Assembly: GCA_017882025.1 (NCBI GenBank)
Contig: JADGQG010000004.1
Coordinates: 1-24,682, forward strand
DNA length: 24,682 nt
DNA from: Chloroflexota bacterium
GTDB lineage: Bacteria; Chloroflexota; Limnocylindria; Limnocylindrales; CSP1-4
Reading direction: 5' to 3'
Position 1 is the first letter of the stretch, and each line of letters begins with the position of its first letter. The notes under the pieces are model-generated. The model was not told the DNA's origin. It saw only the letters and a program-made list of their open reading frames with translations, and did not search any database. This document shows, piece after piece, positions 14,268 through 21,361 of the stretch. The position numbers were made by a program, and so were the translations under genes.

Positions 14268-15542
14268 CGTCCCGACCGAGGCGCCGACGAGCAGCACGCC
14301 CACGATCGACGCACCCGGCAGGTCGGCCGGCAGCCCCACGGCGAGGAACGCCGTCCCGAGGTTGAGACCGAGCATCCGCGCCGACGCGACGCGTCCGAGC
14401 AGGCGGCGCTGGCGCGCGTGGGCAGGCGGATCGCCCGGGCCGATCGACGGCAGGAGATGGCTCCAGCTCGCGACGAGCGCCTGGACCACCCAACCGAGCG
14501 CGAGCGGCGCGGCCACGTCGACCAACGACCAGCCGGCCGGCGTCGCCCCGGCGATGAGGACGCGGCTCGCGGCGAGGCTCACGGCCAGCGCGAACCACCC
14601 CACCGCCGCGACGAGCGACCAGCTCGTGAGGCGATGCCACCCCGCCTCCGTGGTCCAGCGGCCGCGCCCGCGGACCGCATCCCGGGCGAAGCCCGCCAGG
14701 CCCGCCGCACCGGCCAGTGCGACCAGGGCCCCGGACCGCGCGATGAGGTCCGCTGCCGGCCCCGGCCCACCGGAGATCGCGAAGCCCAGCGCGACCAGCG
14801 GCGTCCCGACGACGAGGCCGCAGACCGCCACGACCGATGACGTCCGCGGCAGCATCCGTCCGCCCAGCACGGTGGGGAGGAGGTGGGTGAGCGTGCCCGT
14901 GACCGCGAGGCTGACGAAGCCCAGCAGGTTCAGCCAGGCATGGGCCGGCTTGAGGCCTACCCACGACCCGACGACCGGGAGCCAGCCGCCAAGGAACAGC
15001 GTCCCGAGCGCGGCGCCCGCCAGGACGTCCGCCAGCGCGGCGCCGTAGGCCAGCGAGATGAGCGGCCGCCGCGGGCCCAGGGCACCACGAAGGGGCAGGA
15101 ACGTCGCCGCGAAAAGCGCGACGATCCCCGCCAGGTAGGCGATCCCGCCCAGGACAGGAAGCGCTCCGCCGCCGACGGCCGCACGCGAAGCGACGCCGAT
15201 CGCGCCGCCGGCGAGGAGGGCGAGCGTGGCCAGGCGGAGTCGCGCGGGCGCCGGGGGCGCCGCCGAGAGCGCGGACGAGAAGAAGGGCATCGCCGACCCG
15301 ATCGCGACCCCGGCGCCGCCCGCCAGGGCCAGGTGGAGCGGCAACCAGGTGCCGAGGCGAGCGGCCGCCGGCAACGCGAGCGATACGAGCGCGGCCGCCA
15401 CGAACCCGCCCGCGACCGCGATCCCGCCGGCGGTGATCCGGCGGTCGGCATTTCGGTCGAGCCGGGACCTGGTCACGGCGGGCATCACCGCGAGGGTACC
15501 GCGATCAGCACCCGGGCCGAGCACGGCCACACTCGTGGCCAT
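14202..15542 (-). CDS. Polytopic membrane protein, probable NirK partner (NnrS-like)
   Basis: 446 residues with about twelve hydrophobic segments and conserved-looking histidines in helices: L-P-L-H70-L-A-L-A-G-G-A, K-P-A-H-A-W-L-N-L-L-G-F-V and, near the end, S-H-L-L-P-S-I-G-P. The phrase G-T-L-T-H-L-L-P-T-V-L-G resembles the membrane part that, as I recall, is fused in front of the copper domain in actinobacterial NirK/multicopper proteins and in NnrS-like heme/copper proteins. Here it is a separate gene divergent from nirK, which supports a joint role in nitrite or NO handling. ATG at 15542 has AGGTGGA upstream; ATG at 15485 is an alternative that omits a non-hydrophobic start. Family assignment is from memory and moderate; the gene itself is sure. 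Confidence 0.7.
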   Translation of the reverse strand: MATSVAVLGPGADRGTLAVMPAVTRSRLDRNADRRITAGGIAVAGGFVAAALVSLALPAAARLGTWLPLHLALAGGAGVAIGSAMPFFSSALSAAPPAPARLRLATLALLAGGAIGVASRAAVGGGALPVLGGIAYLAGIVALFAATFLPLRGALGPRRPLISLAYGAALADVLAGAALGTLFLGGWLPVVGSWVGLKPAHAWLNLLGFVSLAVTGTLTHLLPTVLGGRMLPRTSSVVAVCGLVVGTPLVALGFAISGGPGPAADLIARSGALVALAGAAGLAGFARDAVRGRGRWTTEAGWHRLTSWSLVAAVGWFALAVSLAASRVLIAGATPAGWSLVDVAAPLALGWVVQALVASWSHLLPSIGPGDPPAHARQRRLLGRVASARMLGLNLGTAFLAVGLPADLPGASIVGVLLVGASVGTSLALAAAALLGVRQVAAPARG

Positions 15543-15566
15543 TCCACGAGGTCCACCTGAAACCTC

Positions 15567-15597
15567 TTGACAATACTAACTGACTTGGTGTTAGATT
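15567..15597 (+). promoter_or_regulatory. nirK promoter with overlapping inverted-repeat operator
   Basis: TTGACA (15567-15572) is a perfect -35 box; TTAGAT or TAGATT (15591-15597) 18-19 bases later is the best -10. Overlapping them, AAT(A)CTAAC (15572-15580) and GTTAGATT (15590-15597) form an inverted repeat of eight pairs with one extra base, around nine bases. On the minus strand TAGTAT (plus 15574-15579) may serve the divergent membrane gene. A repressor bound here would block both; the Rrf2 protein nearby is the obvious candidate. Confidence 0.55.
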
Positions 15598-15712
15598 AGC
15601 CACGACGGGAACCCCGGTCAAGGGACCGCTGGTCGAACGGGCGGATCGCCCGGACCGGCGCACCGAGGCTCGTGCAGGCGACGGGCACTCGAGCCCGGGA
15701 AGGATCGGCCTC

Positions 15713-16855
15713 ATGAAGAGCAACCTTGGAAGGGCCGGGCTCGCGCTCGCGCTCGGATTTGCGTTGGCGGCGTGCAGCAGCGGCAACGCCCCCACGTGGA
15801 CATACGCGGCGGCTCCCATCGGCACACCGGGTGGCCAGACCACCGCCAGCGTCGGCGGCGGGGCAAGCCAGGCATCGCCGGCACCCGCCCCCGCGGCCGC
15901 CGCGAGCGCCGCGCCGGCGGCGATGCCGGGAATGGGTGGATCGACGGCTTCGGCGGCGACGCCGGTCGCGGACCCCAACGCGCCCGCCTACACGCTCTAC
16001 CCGCCCGAGGCGCCCGCGCTTCTGCCGGGCACCGTCCACGACGTCGACTTCCCGATCATCGAGAAAGACATCACCGTGGCGAATGGCTTCGTCGTCCATG
16101 CCTGGACCTTCGGCGGAACCGTGCCCGGACCGGCGATCCGCGTACACCTGGGCGACACCGTTCGGGTCCACCTGACGAACCAGGGCCAGATGTCGCACTC
16201 GATCGACTTCCACGCCAGCCAGACGGCGATGGACCACCAGATGGTCGAGATCAAGCCGGGTGCAACGTTCACGTACACCTTCAGCGCCGACTACGCGGGC
16301 GTCTGGATGTACCACTGCGGGACCGCGCCCACGCTCCAGCACATCGCGAACGGCATGTTCGGGATGGTGATCGTCGAGCCGAAGGGCGGGTTCCCGAAGG
16401 TGGACCACGAGTATGCGTTCGTCCAGAGCGAGTGGTACCTGGGCGCGCAGGGCCAGCCCGCCGACTACCTGAAGGCAGCCGCCGGCGCCCCGTCCCCGGA
16501 CTTCGTGGTCTTCAACGGCGTCGCGAGCCAGTACAAGGACAACCCGATCCCCGTGGCCGCAAAGGACCGCATTCGGATCTTCATCCTTGACGCCGGCCCC
16601 AACATCGACAGCTCCTTCCACGTCGTCGGCACGATCTTCGACACCGTGCACAAGGAAGGCGTCTCGCTCCTGAAGGGCAACCCGGACGGCTGGGGATCCC
16701 AGGCTGTTGACCTCTCGCCGGCCCAGGCCGCGATCATCGAGCTGGTGATCCCCGAGAACGGCAGCTACGCCTTCGTGACGCACGCCTTCAACTTCGTCGG
16801 GCGAGGCGCCGTGGGCGTCTTCAAGGCGGGCTCTGGCGCCACGATGTCTCACTGA
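15713..16855 (+). CDS. nirK: Copper-containing nitrite reductase, lipoprotein form
   Basis: 380 residues. Signal peptide with lipobox L-A-A-C21, then an Ala/Pro/Gly linker to about residue 90, then two cupredoxin domains. Type 1 copper ligands H162, C202, H210, M215; type 2 ligands H167, H201, H357; catalytic D165 and H303 are all present with the expected spacing (H-S-I-D-F-H, Y-H-C, F-V-T-H). So it should reduce nitrite to NO outside the membrane, anchored by lipid. The C-to-H loop (C-G-T-A-P-T-L-Q-H) is one residue shorter than in classical proteobacterial enzymes and resembles actinobacterial NirK. ATG at 15713 has GGAAGGA about ten bases upstream. Promoter and terminator are listed separately. 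A non-nitrite two-domain copper oxidase is a less likely alternative. Confidence 0.88.
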   Translation: MKSNLGRAGLALALGFALAACSSGNAPTWTYAAAPIGTPGGQTTASVGGGASQASPAPAPAAAASAAPAAMPGMGGSTASAATPVADPNAPAYTLYPPEAPALLPGTVHDVDFPIIEKDITVANGFVVHAWTFGGTVPGPAIRVHLGDTVRVHLTNQGQMSHSIDFHASQTAMDHQMVEIKPGATFTYTFSADYAGVWMYHCGTAPTLQHIANGMFGMVIVEPKGGFPKVDHEYAFVQSEWYLGAQGQPADYLKAAAGAPSPDFVVFNGVASQYKDNPIPVAAKDRIRIFILDAGPNIDSSFHVVGTIFDTVHKEGVSLLKGNPDGWGSQAVDLSPAQAAIIELVIPENGSYAFVTHAFNFVGRGAVGVFKAGSGATMSH

Positions 16856-16911
16856 TCCAATCCCATCGGCCGAGCCGGCCGCGCGCCGTCCCTGGGCGGG
16901 GCCGGCACCCC

Positions 16912-16957
16912 CGGGCCGGGAATCCGTCGAGTCGGGTTCCCGGCCCGTTCGTTGGTT
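16912..16957 (+). terminator. Rho-independent-like terminator after nirK
   Basis: CGGGCCGGGAATCC (16912-16925) pairs with GGGTTCCCGGCCCG (16934-16947), 14 pairs with one G-T, around an eight-base loop. It is followed by TTCGTTGGTT, a T-rich tail for this genome. It lies 57 bases after the nirK stop. The minus strand lacks a T tail. Confidence 0.75.
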
Positions 16958-17013
16958 CGGCGGATGAGGTCGCGTGTCCTGCTCCGGGGCCGCGACCCAG
17001 GGGCCGCCCCGAA

Positions 17014-18249
17014 TCAGATCGTCCCTGCGGCTCGCATCCGGCCGATCTCGGCGGGCCCGTACCCCAGCTCGGCGAGGATCTCGTCCGACTGCTCGCCGAG
17101 CAGCGGCGGCGGCGTGCGGACCGTGGCGGGCGTCGCGCCCAGCACGAACGGCGGCGCCACCTGGCGCACCGGGCCGAGCACTGGGTGCTCCATCTCGATG
17201 AGCGCGCCGAGCGCGGCCACCTGGGGTGCCGCGAACGCGGCCGCGAGATCGTTGATCGGGCCGGCCGGGACGGCCGCGGCGGCCAGGCGCTCCAGCCACG
17301 TCGCGCTCGGTGCGGTTGCCAGGAGCGCGGCAATCAGCGTGCCAAGCGCATCGCGATTCGCCACCCGGGCGCCGTTCGTCGCGAACCGCGGGTCTTCGGT
17401 CAGAGCAGACGCACCGATCGCCCGGCAGAAGCGCGGCCACTGACGCTCGCTGCCGACAGCTACCACGATCAATCCGTCAGCGGTCGCGAACGTGTCGTAG
17501 GGCACGATGTTCGGGTGCGCGTTGCCGCGGCGCGTCGGCAACACCCCCGTGACGAAGTAGTTCTGGGCCTGGTTGGCGAGCCACGCGAGCGTCGACCCGA
17601 GCAGGGAGATGTCGATCCGCTGTCCCCGCCCGAAGGCTGGCGACCCCCTGCGATCGCGCCCGGCGATCGCCGCGAGCACGGCGACCGCGCCGAGCATGCC
17701 CGTCGTCAGGTCGCTCACCGCGACACCGGTCTTCGTCGGGAGACCACCCGCGTCATCGGGGGCGCCGGTGAGTGACATGAGGCCGGAGACCGCCTGAACG
17801 ATGAAATCGTAGCCGGGGGCGGTCGCCTCGGGTCCGGTCGGGCCGTAGCCCGAGATCGCGAGGTGCACCTGCCGCGGGTTCAACGCCTCCAGCGCAGCGT
17901 CGTCGAAGCCGAGGCGTGCAAACCCGCCCACGCGGAAGTTCTCCACCAGGACGTCGGCGCGGCCCAGGAGGCGGCGGAGGGCGTCCCGCCCGGCGTCGGC
18001 CTTGAGGTCCAGGCGGATCGAGCGCTTGTTCCGGTTCACCGCCAGGTAGTAGGCCGCGGTGCGGTTGGATCCCTTGCCCACCCAGGGCGGGCCCCAGCCC
18101 CGCGTCCCGTCGCCCTCCGGCGGCTCTACCTTCACGACGTCCGCGCCGAGATCCGCGAGCAGCATCGTGCAGTACGGCCCGGCGAGGACCGTGCTGCAGT
18201 CCGCGACGAGGATCCCGGCGAGGGGGCCGGCGGCCGACGGCGCTGTCAT
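17014..18249 (-). CDS. CaiB/BaiF family CoA-transferase (class III)
   Basis: 411 residues, normal for the family. Early V-L-A-G-P-Y-C-T-M-L-L-A-D-L-G-A-D-V and K-V-E-P-P-E-G-D motifs bind CoA; the catalytic aspartate is D180 in V-S-D-L-T-T-G, and G-N-A-H-P-N-I-V-P-Y-D is also typical. It moves CoA between acyl-CoA and a free acid (formyl-CoA/oxalate, carnitine, succinyl-CoA type reactions). No oxalyl-CoA decarboxylase or other pathway gene is adjacent, so the substrate is open. ATG at 18249 has TACCAT seven bases upstream on its strand, suggesting a leaderless message. It is divergent from the PIG-L gene with 85 bases between starts. Confidence 0.9.
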   Translation of the reverse strand: MTAPSAAGPLAGILVADCSTVLAGPYCTMLLADLGADVVKVEPPEGDGTRGWGPPWVGKGSNRTAAYYLAVNRNKRSIRLDLKADAGRDALRRLLGRADVLVENFRVGGFARLGFDDAALEALNPRQVHLAISGYGPTGPEATAPGYDFIVQAVSGLMSLTGAPDDAGGLPTKTGVAVSDLTTGMLGAVAVLAAIAGRDRRGSPAFGRGQRIDISLLGSTLAWLANQAQNYFVTGVLPTRRGNAHPNIVPYDTFATADGLIVVAVGSERQWPRFCRAIGASALTEDPRFATNGARVANRDALGTLIAALLATAPSATWLERLAAAAVPAGPINDLAAAFAAPQVAALGALIEMEHPVLGPVRQVAPPFVLGATPATVRTPPPLLGEQSDEILAELGYGPAEIGRMRAAGTI

Positions 18250-18256
18250 CGCGGGG

Positions 18257-18262
18257 ATGGTA
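18257..18262 (-). promoter_or_regulatory. -10 box of the CoA-transferase gene (leaderless)
   Basis: TACCAT on the minus strand, seven bases before the ATG. No clear -35 box. One of several TAnnnT boxes with this spacing in the window. Confidence 0.45.
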
Positions 18263-18322
18263 CGGCGCGGACGCGGCGCCGGGCGCGGAAGAACGCCGGC
18301 CGACCGATCGGCGCCTCGCGGT

Positions 18323-18328
18323 TAGCAT
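18323..18328 (+). promoter_or_regulatory. -10 box of the PIG-L deacetylase gene (leaderless)
   Basis: TAGCAT six bases before the ATG at 18335; there is no ribosome site between them, so transcription probably starts at or next to the start codon. Confidence 0.45.
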
Positions 18329-18334
18329 GCGTGG

Positions 18335-19300
18335 ATGGAGACGACACCCGCGACCTCACCCCCCGATCGCCGCCGGACGCTCATGACCGTCCACGCCCAT
18401 CCCGACGACGAGACGATCGGGACGGGTGGCGTGATGGCAAAGGCAATCGCGGACGGCCACGGCGTCGTCCTGGTCACCTGTACGCGCGGCGAGCTCGGCG
18501 AGATCGTCGACCCGGAGCTGGATACGCCGCAGAACCACCGGCGCCTCGGCGAGATCCGAGCCGCGGAGCTGGAGGCGGCGATGGGCGCGCTCGGGGTGAC
18601 CGAATGGGAGAACCTGGGCTATCGCGACTCCGGGATGATGGGCGAGTCGGGCAACCGTGACCCGCGGAGCTTCTGGCAGGCGGACCGTGACGAGGCGATC
18701 GGGCGGCTGGTCTGGATGGTCCGCCGCTACCGGCCCGATGTGATCACTGCCTACAACAGCTTCGGCGGCTATGGGCACCCCGATCACGTGAACGCGCACC
18801 GTGTCGCGGTCGGCGCGTTCTACCGGGCGGGCGACCCCGAGTGGTACCCGGAACAGCTGGCCCCGGAGCACGGCGGAACCGGGCTGGTCGAGGCGGATGG
18901 CGGCCTGGGCCCGTGGGCGCCGGCGAAGCTCTACGAGCAGGCCATGGGACGCGGTCGACGCGAGGCGCTGGGGGCCCGGATGGAGGCGGCGGGCGTCCGC
19001 TCCTTCTGGTCGCGGCCGGATCCGGCGGACGAGGCGGCCCTGGCGGCATGGGAGGACTTCATGCGGCGCTCCACCGTTGACGACGAGGAGATCACGACGC
19101 GCGTGGACTGCGCCCGGTTCTCGTCGCAGCGCTGGTCCGCGCTCCTGGCCCACCGGACACAGCTCTCGATGAAGAGCCCGCTGCTGGCAATGGGGCCCGA
19201 CGCCATGGCGGAGCTGATGGGCGAGGAGACGTTCATCCTGCGCGCGGCACAGGTGACCACGCGCTATCCGGAGGCGGACCTCTTCGACGGGCTGGACTGA
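18335..19300 (+). CDS. PIG-L family deacetylase, MshB/Mca-like
   Basis: 321 residues. The zinc site is clear: A-H22-P-D-D25-E near the start and G-H-P-D-H151 in G-G-Y-G-H-P-D-H-V-N-A-H; D24 would be the catalytic base. The L-G-Y-R-D-S-G-M stretch and the length resemble MshB and Mca, the deacetylase and conjugate amidase of mycothiol metabolism. Whether the host makes mycothiol is unknown; no mshA, mshC or mshD is in the window. Other PIG-L proteins remove acetyl groups from GlcNAc-linked lipids or antibiotics. ATG at 18335 fits the leaderless box upstream. It converges on the CapA-like gene. Confidence 0.88.
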   Translation: METTPATSPPDRRRTLMTVHAHPDDETIGTGGVMAKAIADGHGVVLVTCTRGELGEIVDPELDTPQNHRRLGEIRAAELEAAMGALGVTEWENLGYRDSGMMGESGNRDPRSFWQADRDEAIGRLVWMVRRYRPDVITAYNSFGGYGHPDHVNAHRVAVGAFYRAGDPEWYPEQLAPEHGGTGLVEADGGLGPWAPAKLYEQAMGRGRREALGARMEAAGVRSFWSRPDPADEAALAAWEDFMRRSTVDDEEITTRVDCARFSSQRWSALLAHRTQLSMKSPLLAMGPDAMAELMGEETFILRAAQVTTRYPEADLFDGLD

Positions 19301-19305
19301 CGGCG

Positions 19306-19356
19306 GCGGGCAGCGTGGGCCGCCCAGCCCCGGCTGCGGACCCGGGTACTGCCCGC
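19306..19356. terminator. Inverted repeat between convergent genes
   Basis: GCGGGCAG (19306-19313) pairs with CTGCCCGC (19349-19356); the loop holds a small TGGG-CCG-CCCA hairpin. It fills the gap between the deacetylase and CapA-like stops. There is no T-run, so a bidirectional terminator role is only likely by position. Confidence 0.35.
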
Positions 19357-19375
19357 GCCTGCAGCGTTGGGCGTC

Positions 19376-21034
19376 TCACCAGGGCAGCAGGCCTTTCGAG
19401 GCCCCGAAGACCTGGTCCATGACAACCGTTCCGCCGCCCGCCGAGTCCAGCAGGTTCGGCTGCGAGGAGTCGAGGATCTCCAGCGGGTGGATCCGCGCCT
19501 GGACCAGCGTCTTCCCGCTGAAGGTGAGCTCCAGCAGGAGCCCCTGCTGGGTCTGCTCGGACCACGTCTGGTCGAACACGAAGTTTCCGAGGCCGTACCA
19601 GATCGGCTTGCCCTTGTAGACCTCCATCGCGGCGGCCCAGTGGACGTGGTTGCCGATGATGAGGTCGGCGCCGGCGTCGATCATCGCCTTCGCGAGGGCG
19701 CGCTGGCCGGCCGTCGGGGTGGCGTGGTATTCGACGCCCCAGTGCGGGTAGACGATCACGACGTCCGCGCCGGCTGCCTTCGCCGCCCGGATGTCGGCGA
19801 CCACCTGGTCGCGGACCAGGCCCGCGCTGCCCACCTTGGATGCCCCGGCCCAGTACCGGGCGGCGATCGCGTCGCGCCCCAGGACCGCGACCTTCACGCC
19901 GCCGACCGCGAAGATCGACGGGGCGCGGGCCGCAGTCGCGTTTCGGCCGGCACCGCCGTGACGGATCCCCAGCCGGTCGAGAGCGGCGATCGTCTCGAGG
20001 ACGCCCTTCGAGCCCGCGTCACCGATGTGATTGTTGGCCAGGCTCACCCAGTCGAAGCCCGCCCGGTCCACGCCCGCGAGCAGTCGCTGGTCGAAGGTGA
20101 ATACCGTCCCCGACGTGTGGTAGCTCGCGTTGACCGGCGCCGGTCCTTCGTTGTTCGCGAACGCGAGGTCGGCCCCGGCCACGATCTCGCGGACGGCCCC
20201 CGCGTTGCCGAGGCGCCGGGTGAGCGGGATCGGCCAGCCGAAGCTCGTGCAGCAGCGGTGCCCCGTGATCGCGGCCCGGCCGCCGCCGAACGGGAAGTCA
20301 ACGCCGCGGCCCCGGAGGATCGTCTCTCGGTAGACGCCGCGGTCGAGCATGATGTCGCCCGCGGCGGCCACAGTCCACAGGCGCGACGGAGAGAACGGGT
20401 GGGCGGCAGCCGGGAGGCGAGCGGTCAGCGGCCAGGCGGCAACCGACGCGACCCGATCCACGCCGAACAGCGCGCTGCCCCTCCAGGCGAGAGCCCGGAC
20501 GGCGGGCCCGACGGCGTCGGCGCGGAGGAACCCGAGGCGGCCGCGGTTCGCGGCGAGGGCCGTGGCCAGGGCGCCAGCGTCCGCGACGAGCGTCAGGCTC
20601 GTCCGCGGCGCCTGGGCAAGCCCGAGCGCGGCCAGGATCGCAGGCGCCTCGGCGCGGACGAGCAGGAGGCCGCTGAACCGGCTCGAGGTCCCCGCGAGGG
20701 CCGTGGCGGCATCGGCGGGGAGCACGTTCTCGAGCGCCGACCGGAACTGGACGACCGGAACGATCGGGACGTCGGCCAGGCCCGCTGCCGGTGATGGGGC
20801 CGCGGAGTTCGTCGGGGTCGGGGAGACGGTTGGGGTTGGGGTCGCCGCCGCGACCGGACCCGGCGCCGACGAGCCGGGCACCTCGGAGGCACCCGGCACC
20901 ACCGTAATCGGTGCCCCCGTGGCCGCCGACGACGGCGTGGCCACGGGCGACTCGCCGGGCGGGCCGCCGCCACAGGCCAGGACGCCCGCCCCAGCCAGCA
21001 GCGCGAGGACGACGAGGATGGATGCGCGCTTCAT
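19376..21034 (-). CDS. CapA-family lipoprotein with N-terminal extra domain
   Basis: 552 residues. Lipoprotein signal M-K-R-A-S-I ... L-A-C21, a Pro/Ser/Thr-rich linker (22-85), then an unrecognised alpha/beta region (about 90-215), then a CapA/PgsA metallophosphatase-like domain: A-A-A-G-D227-I-M-L, N-N-E297-G-P, S-L-A-N-N-H337, Y-P-H-W-G, I-G-N-H-V-H-W and Y-G-L-G-N-F-V-F. CapA proteins act in poly-gamma-glutamate or other cell envelope polymers. No capB/capC is present, so a different envelope role is possible. The start at 21034 gives the signal peptide; longer frames would run through tRNA-Asp. CACAAT on the minus strand lies seven bases before the ATG. The N-terminal region carries L-G-F-L-R-A-D and could be a remnant of a binding-protein fold. 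Confidence 0.85.
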   Translation of the reverse strand: MKRASILVVLALLAGAGVLACGGGPPGESPVATPSSAATGAPITVVPGASEVPGSSAPGPVAAATPTPTVSPTPTNSAAPSPAAGLADVPIVPVVQFRSALENVLPADAATALAGTSSRFSGLLLVRAEAPAILAALGLAQAPRTSLTLVADAGALATALAANRGRLGFLRADAVGPAVRALAWRGSALFGVDRVASVAAWPLTARLPAAAHPFSPSRLWTVAAAGDIMLDRGVYRETILRGRGVDFPFGGGRAAITGHRCCTSFGWPIPLTRRLGNAGAVREIVAGADLAFANNEGPAPVNASYHTSGTVFTFDQRLLAGVDRAGFDWVSLANNHIGDAGSKGVLETIAALDRLGIRHGGAGRNATAARAPSIFAVGGVKVAVLGRDAIAARYWAGASKVGSAGLVRDQVVADIRAAKAAGADVVIVYPHWGVEYHATPTAGQRALAKAMIDAGADLIIGNHVHWAAAMEVYKGKPIWYGLGNFVFDQTWSEQTQQGLLLELTFSGKTLVQARIHPLEILDSSQPNLLDSAGGGTVVMDQVFGASKGLLPW

Positions 21035-21041
21035 ATCGCGG

Positions 21042-21047
21042 ATTGTG
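21042..21047 (-). promoter_or_regulatory. -10-like box of the CapA gene
   Basis: CACAAT on the minus strand (4/6 match), seven bases before the ATG at 21034. The gene could also be read through from tRNA-Asp upstream. Confidence 0.35.
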
Positions 21048-21125
21048 GCACGCGCGGCGGCGCGGCTCGCGATCCGAGGAATCGAGACGCCCCGCACGCG
21101 GCGGGGCGTGTAGCGGCGCGGACGA

Positions 21126-21202
21126 TGGCGGACCCGACCGGATTCGAACCGGCGATCTCCTGCGTGACAGGCAGGCATGTTGGGCCGCTACACCACGGGT
21201 CC
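21126..21202 (-). tRNA. tRNA-Asp (anticodon GTC)
   Basis: On the minus strand GGACCCG pairs with CGGGTCC as a 7-bp acceptor stem. The anticodon arm CCTGC-CTGTCAC-GCAGG carries GTC, and the T arm GCCGG-TTCGAAT-CCGGT is perfect. The discriminator base is G and CCA is encoded (21126-21128 on the plus strand). 77 bases with CCA, no intron. Confidence 0.97.
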
Positions 21203-21213
21203 ACGGCCGGCAG

Positions 21214-21243
21214 ATGGTAGCAGAGGCCGGGTGATGCTGTCGC
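21214..21243 (-). promoter_or_regulatory. Promoter of tRNA-Asp
   Basis: On the minus strand GCGACA (plus 21238-21243) and TACCAT (plus 21214-21219) are 18 bases apart; the start would fall about five bases before the tRNA. Confidence 0.5.
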
Positions 21244-21346
21244 TCCCCGGCCCGACGCGCGGCATCCGCGGGCCGTCGCAGGCACGGAAGCCGTGCCGGA
21301 CGCGCCTCTGGACGTCGCCGCGGACGCGCCTCGGCCCCAGCCGCGA

Positions 21347-21352
21347 TATCCT
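21347..21352 (+). promoter_or_regulatory. -10 box of the threonine aldolase gene (leaderless)
   Basis: TATCCT nine bases before the ATG at 21362, with no ribosome site in between and no clear -35 box. Confidence 0.45.
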
Positions 21353-21361
21353 CGCCAGACC

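Noticed and set aside
15596..17440. 614-codon minus-strand frame across nirK
   Set aside because: It is a codon-pattern shadow of nirK and of the CoA-transferase end; no motifs, and nirK has complete copper ligands on the other strand.
19367..20794. 475-codon plus-strand frame over the CapA gene
   Set aside because: Low-complexity Arg/Asp/Glu-rich shadow of a well-supported minus-strand gene.
21035..21178. 48-residue N-terminal extension of the CapA-like protein
   Set aside because: It would read through tRNA-Asp; the shorter start gives a proper lipoprotein signal peptide.
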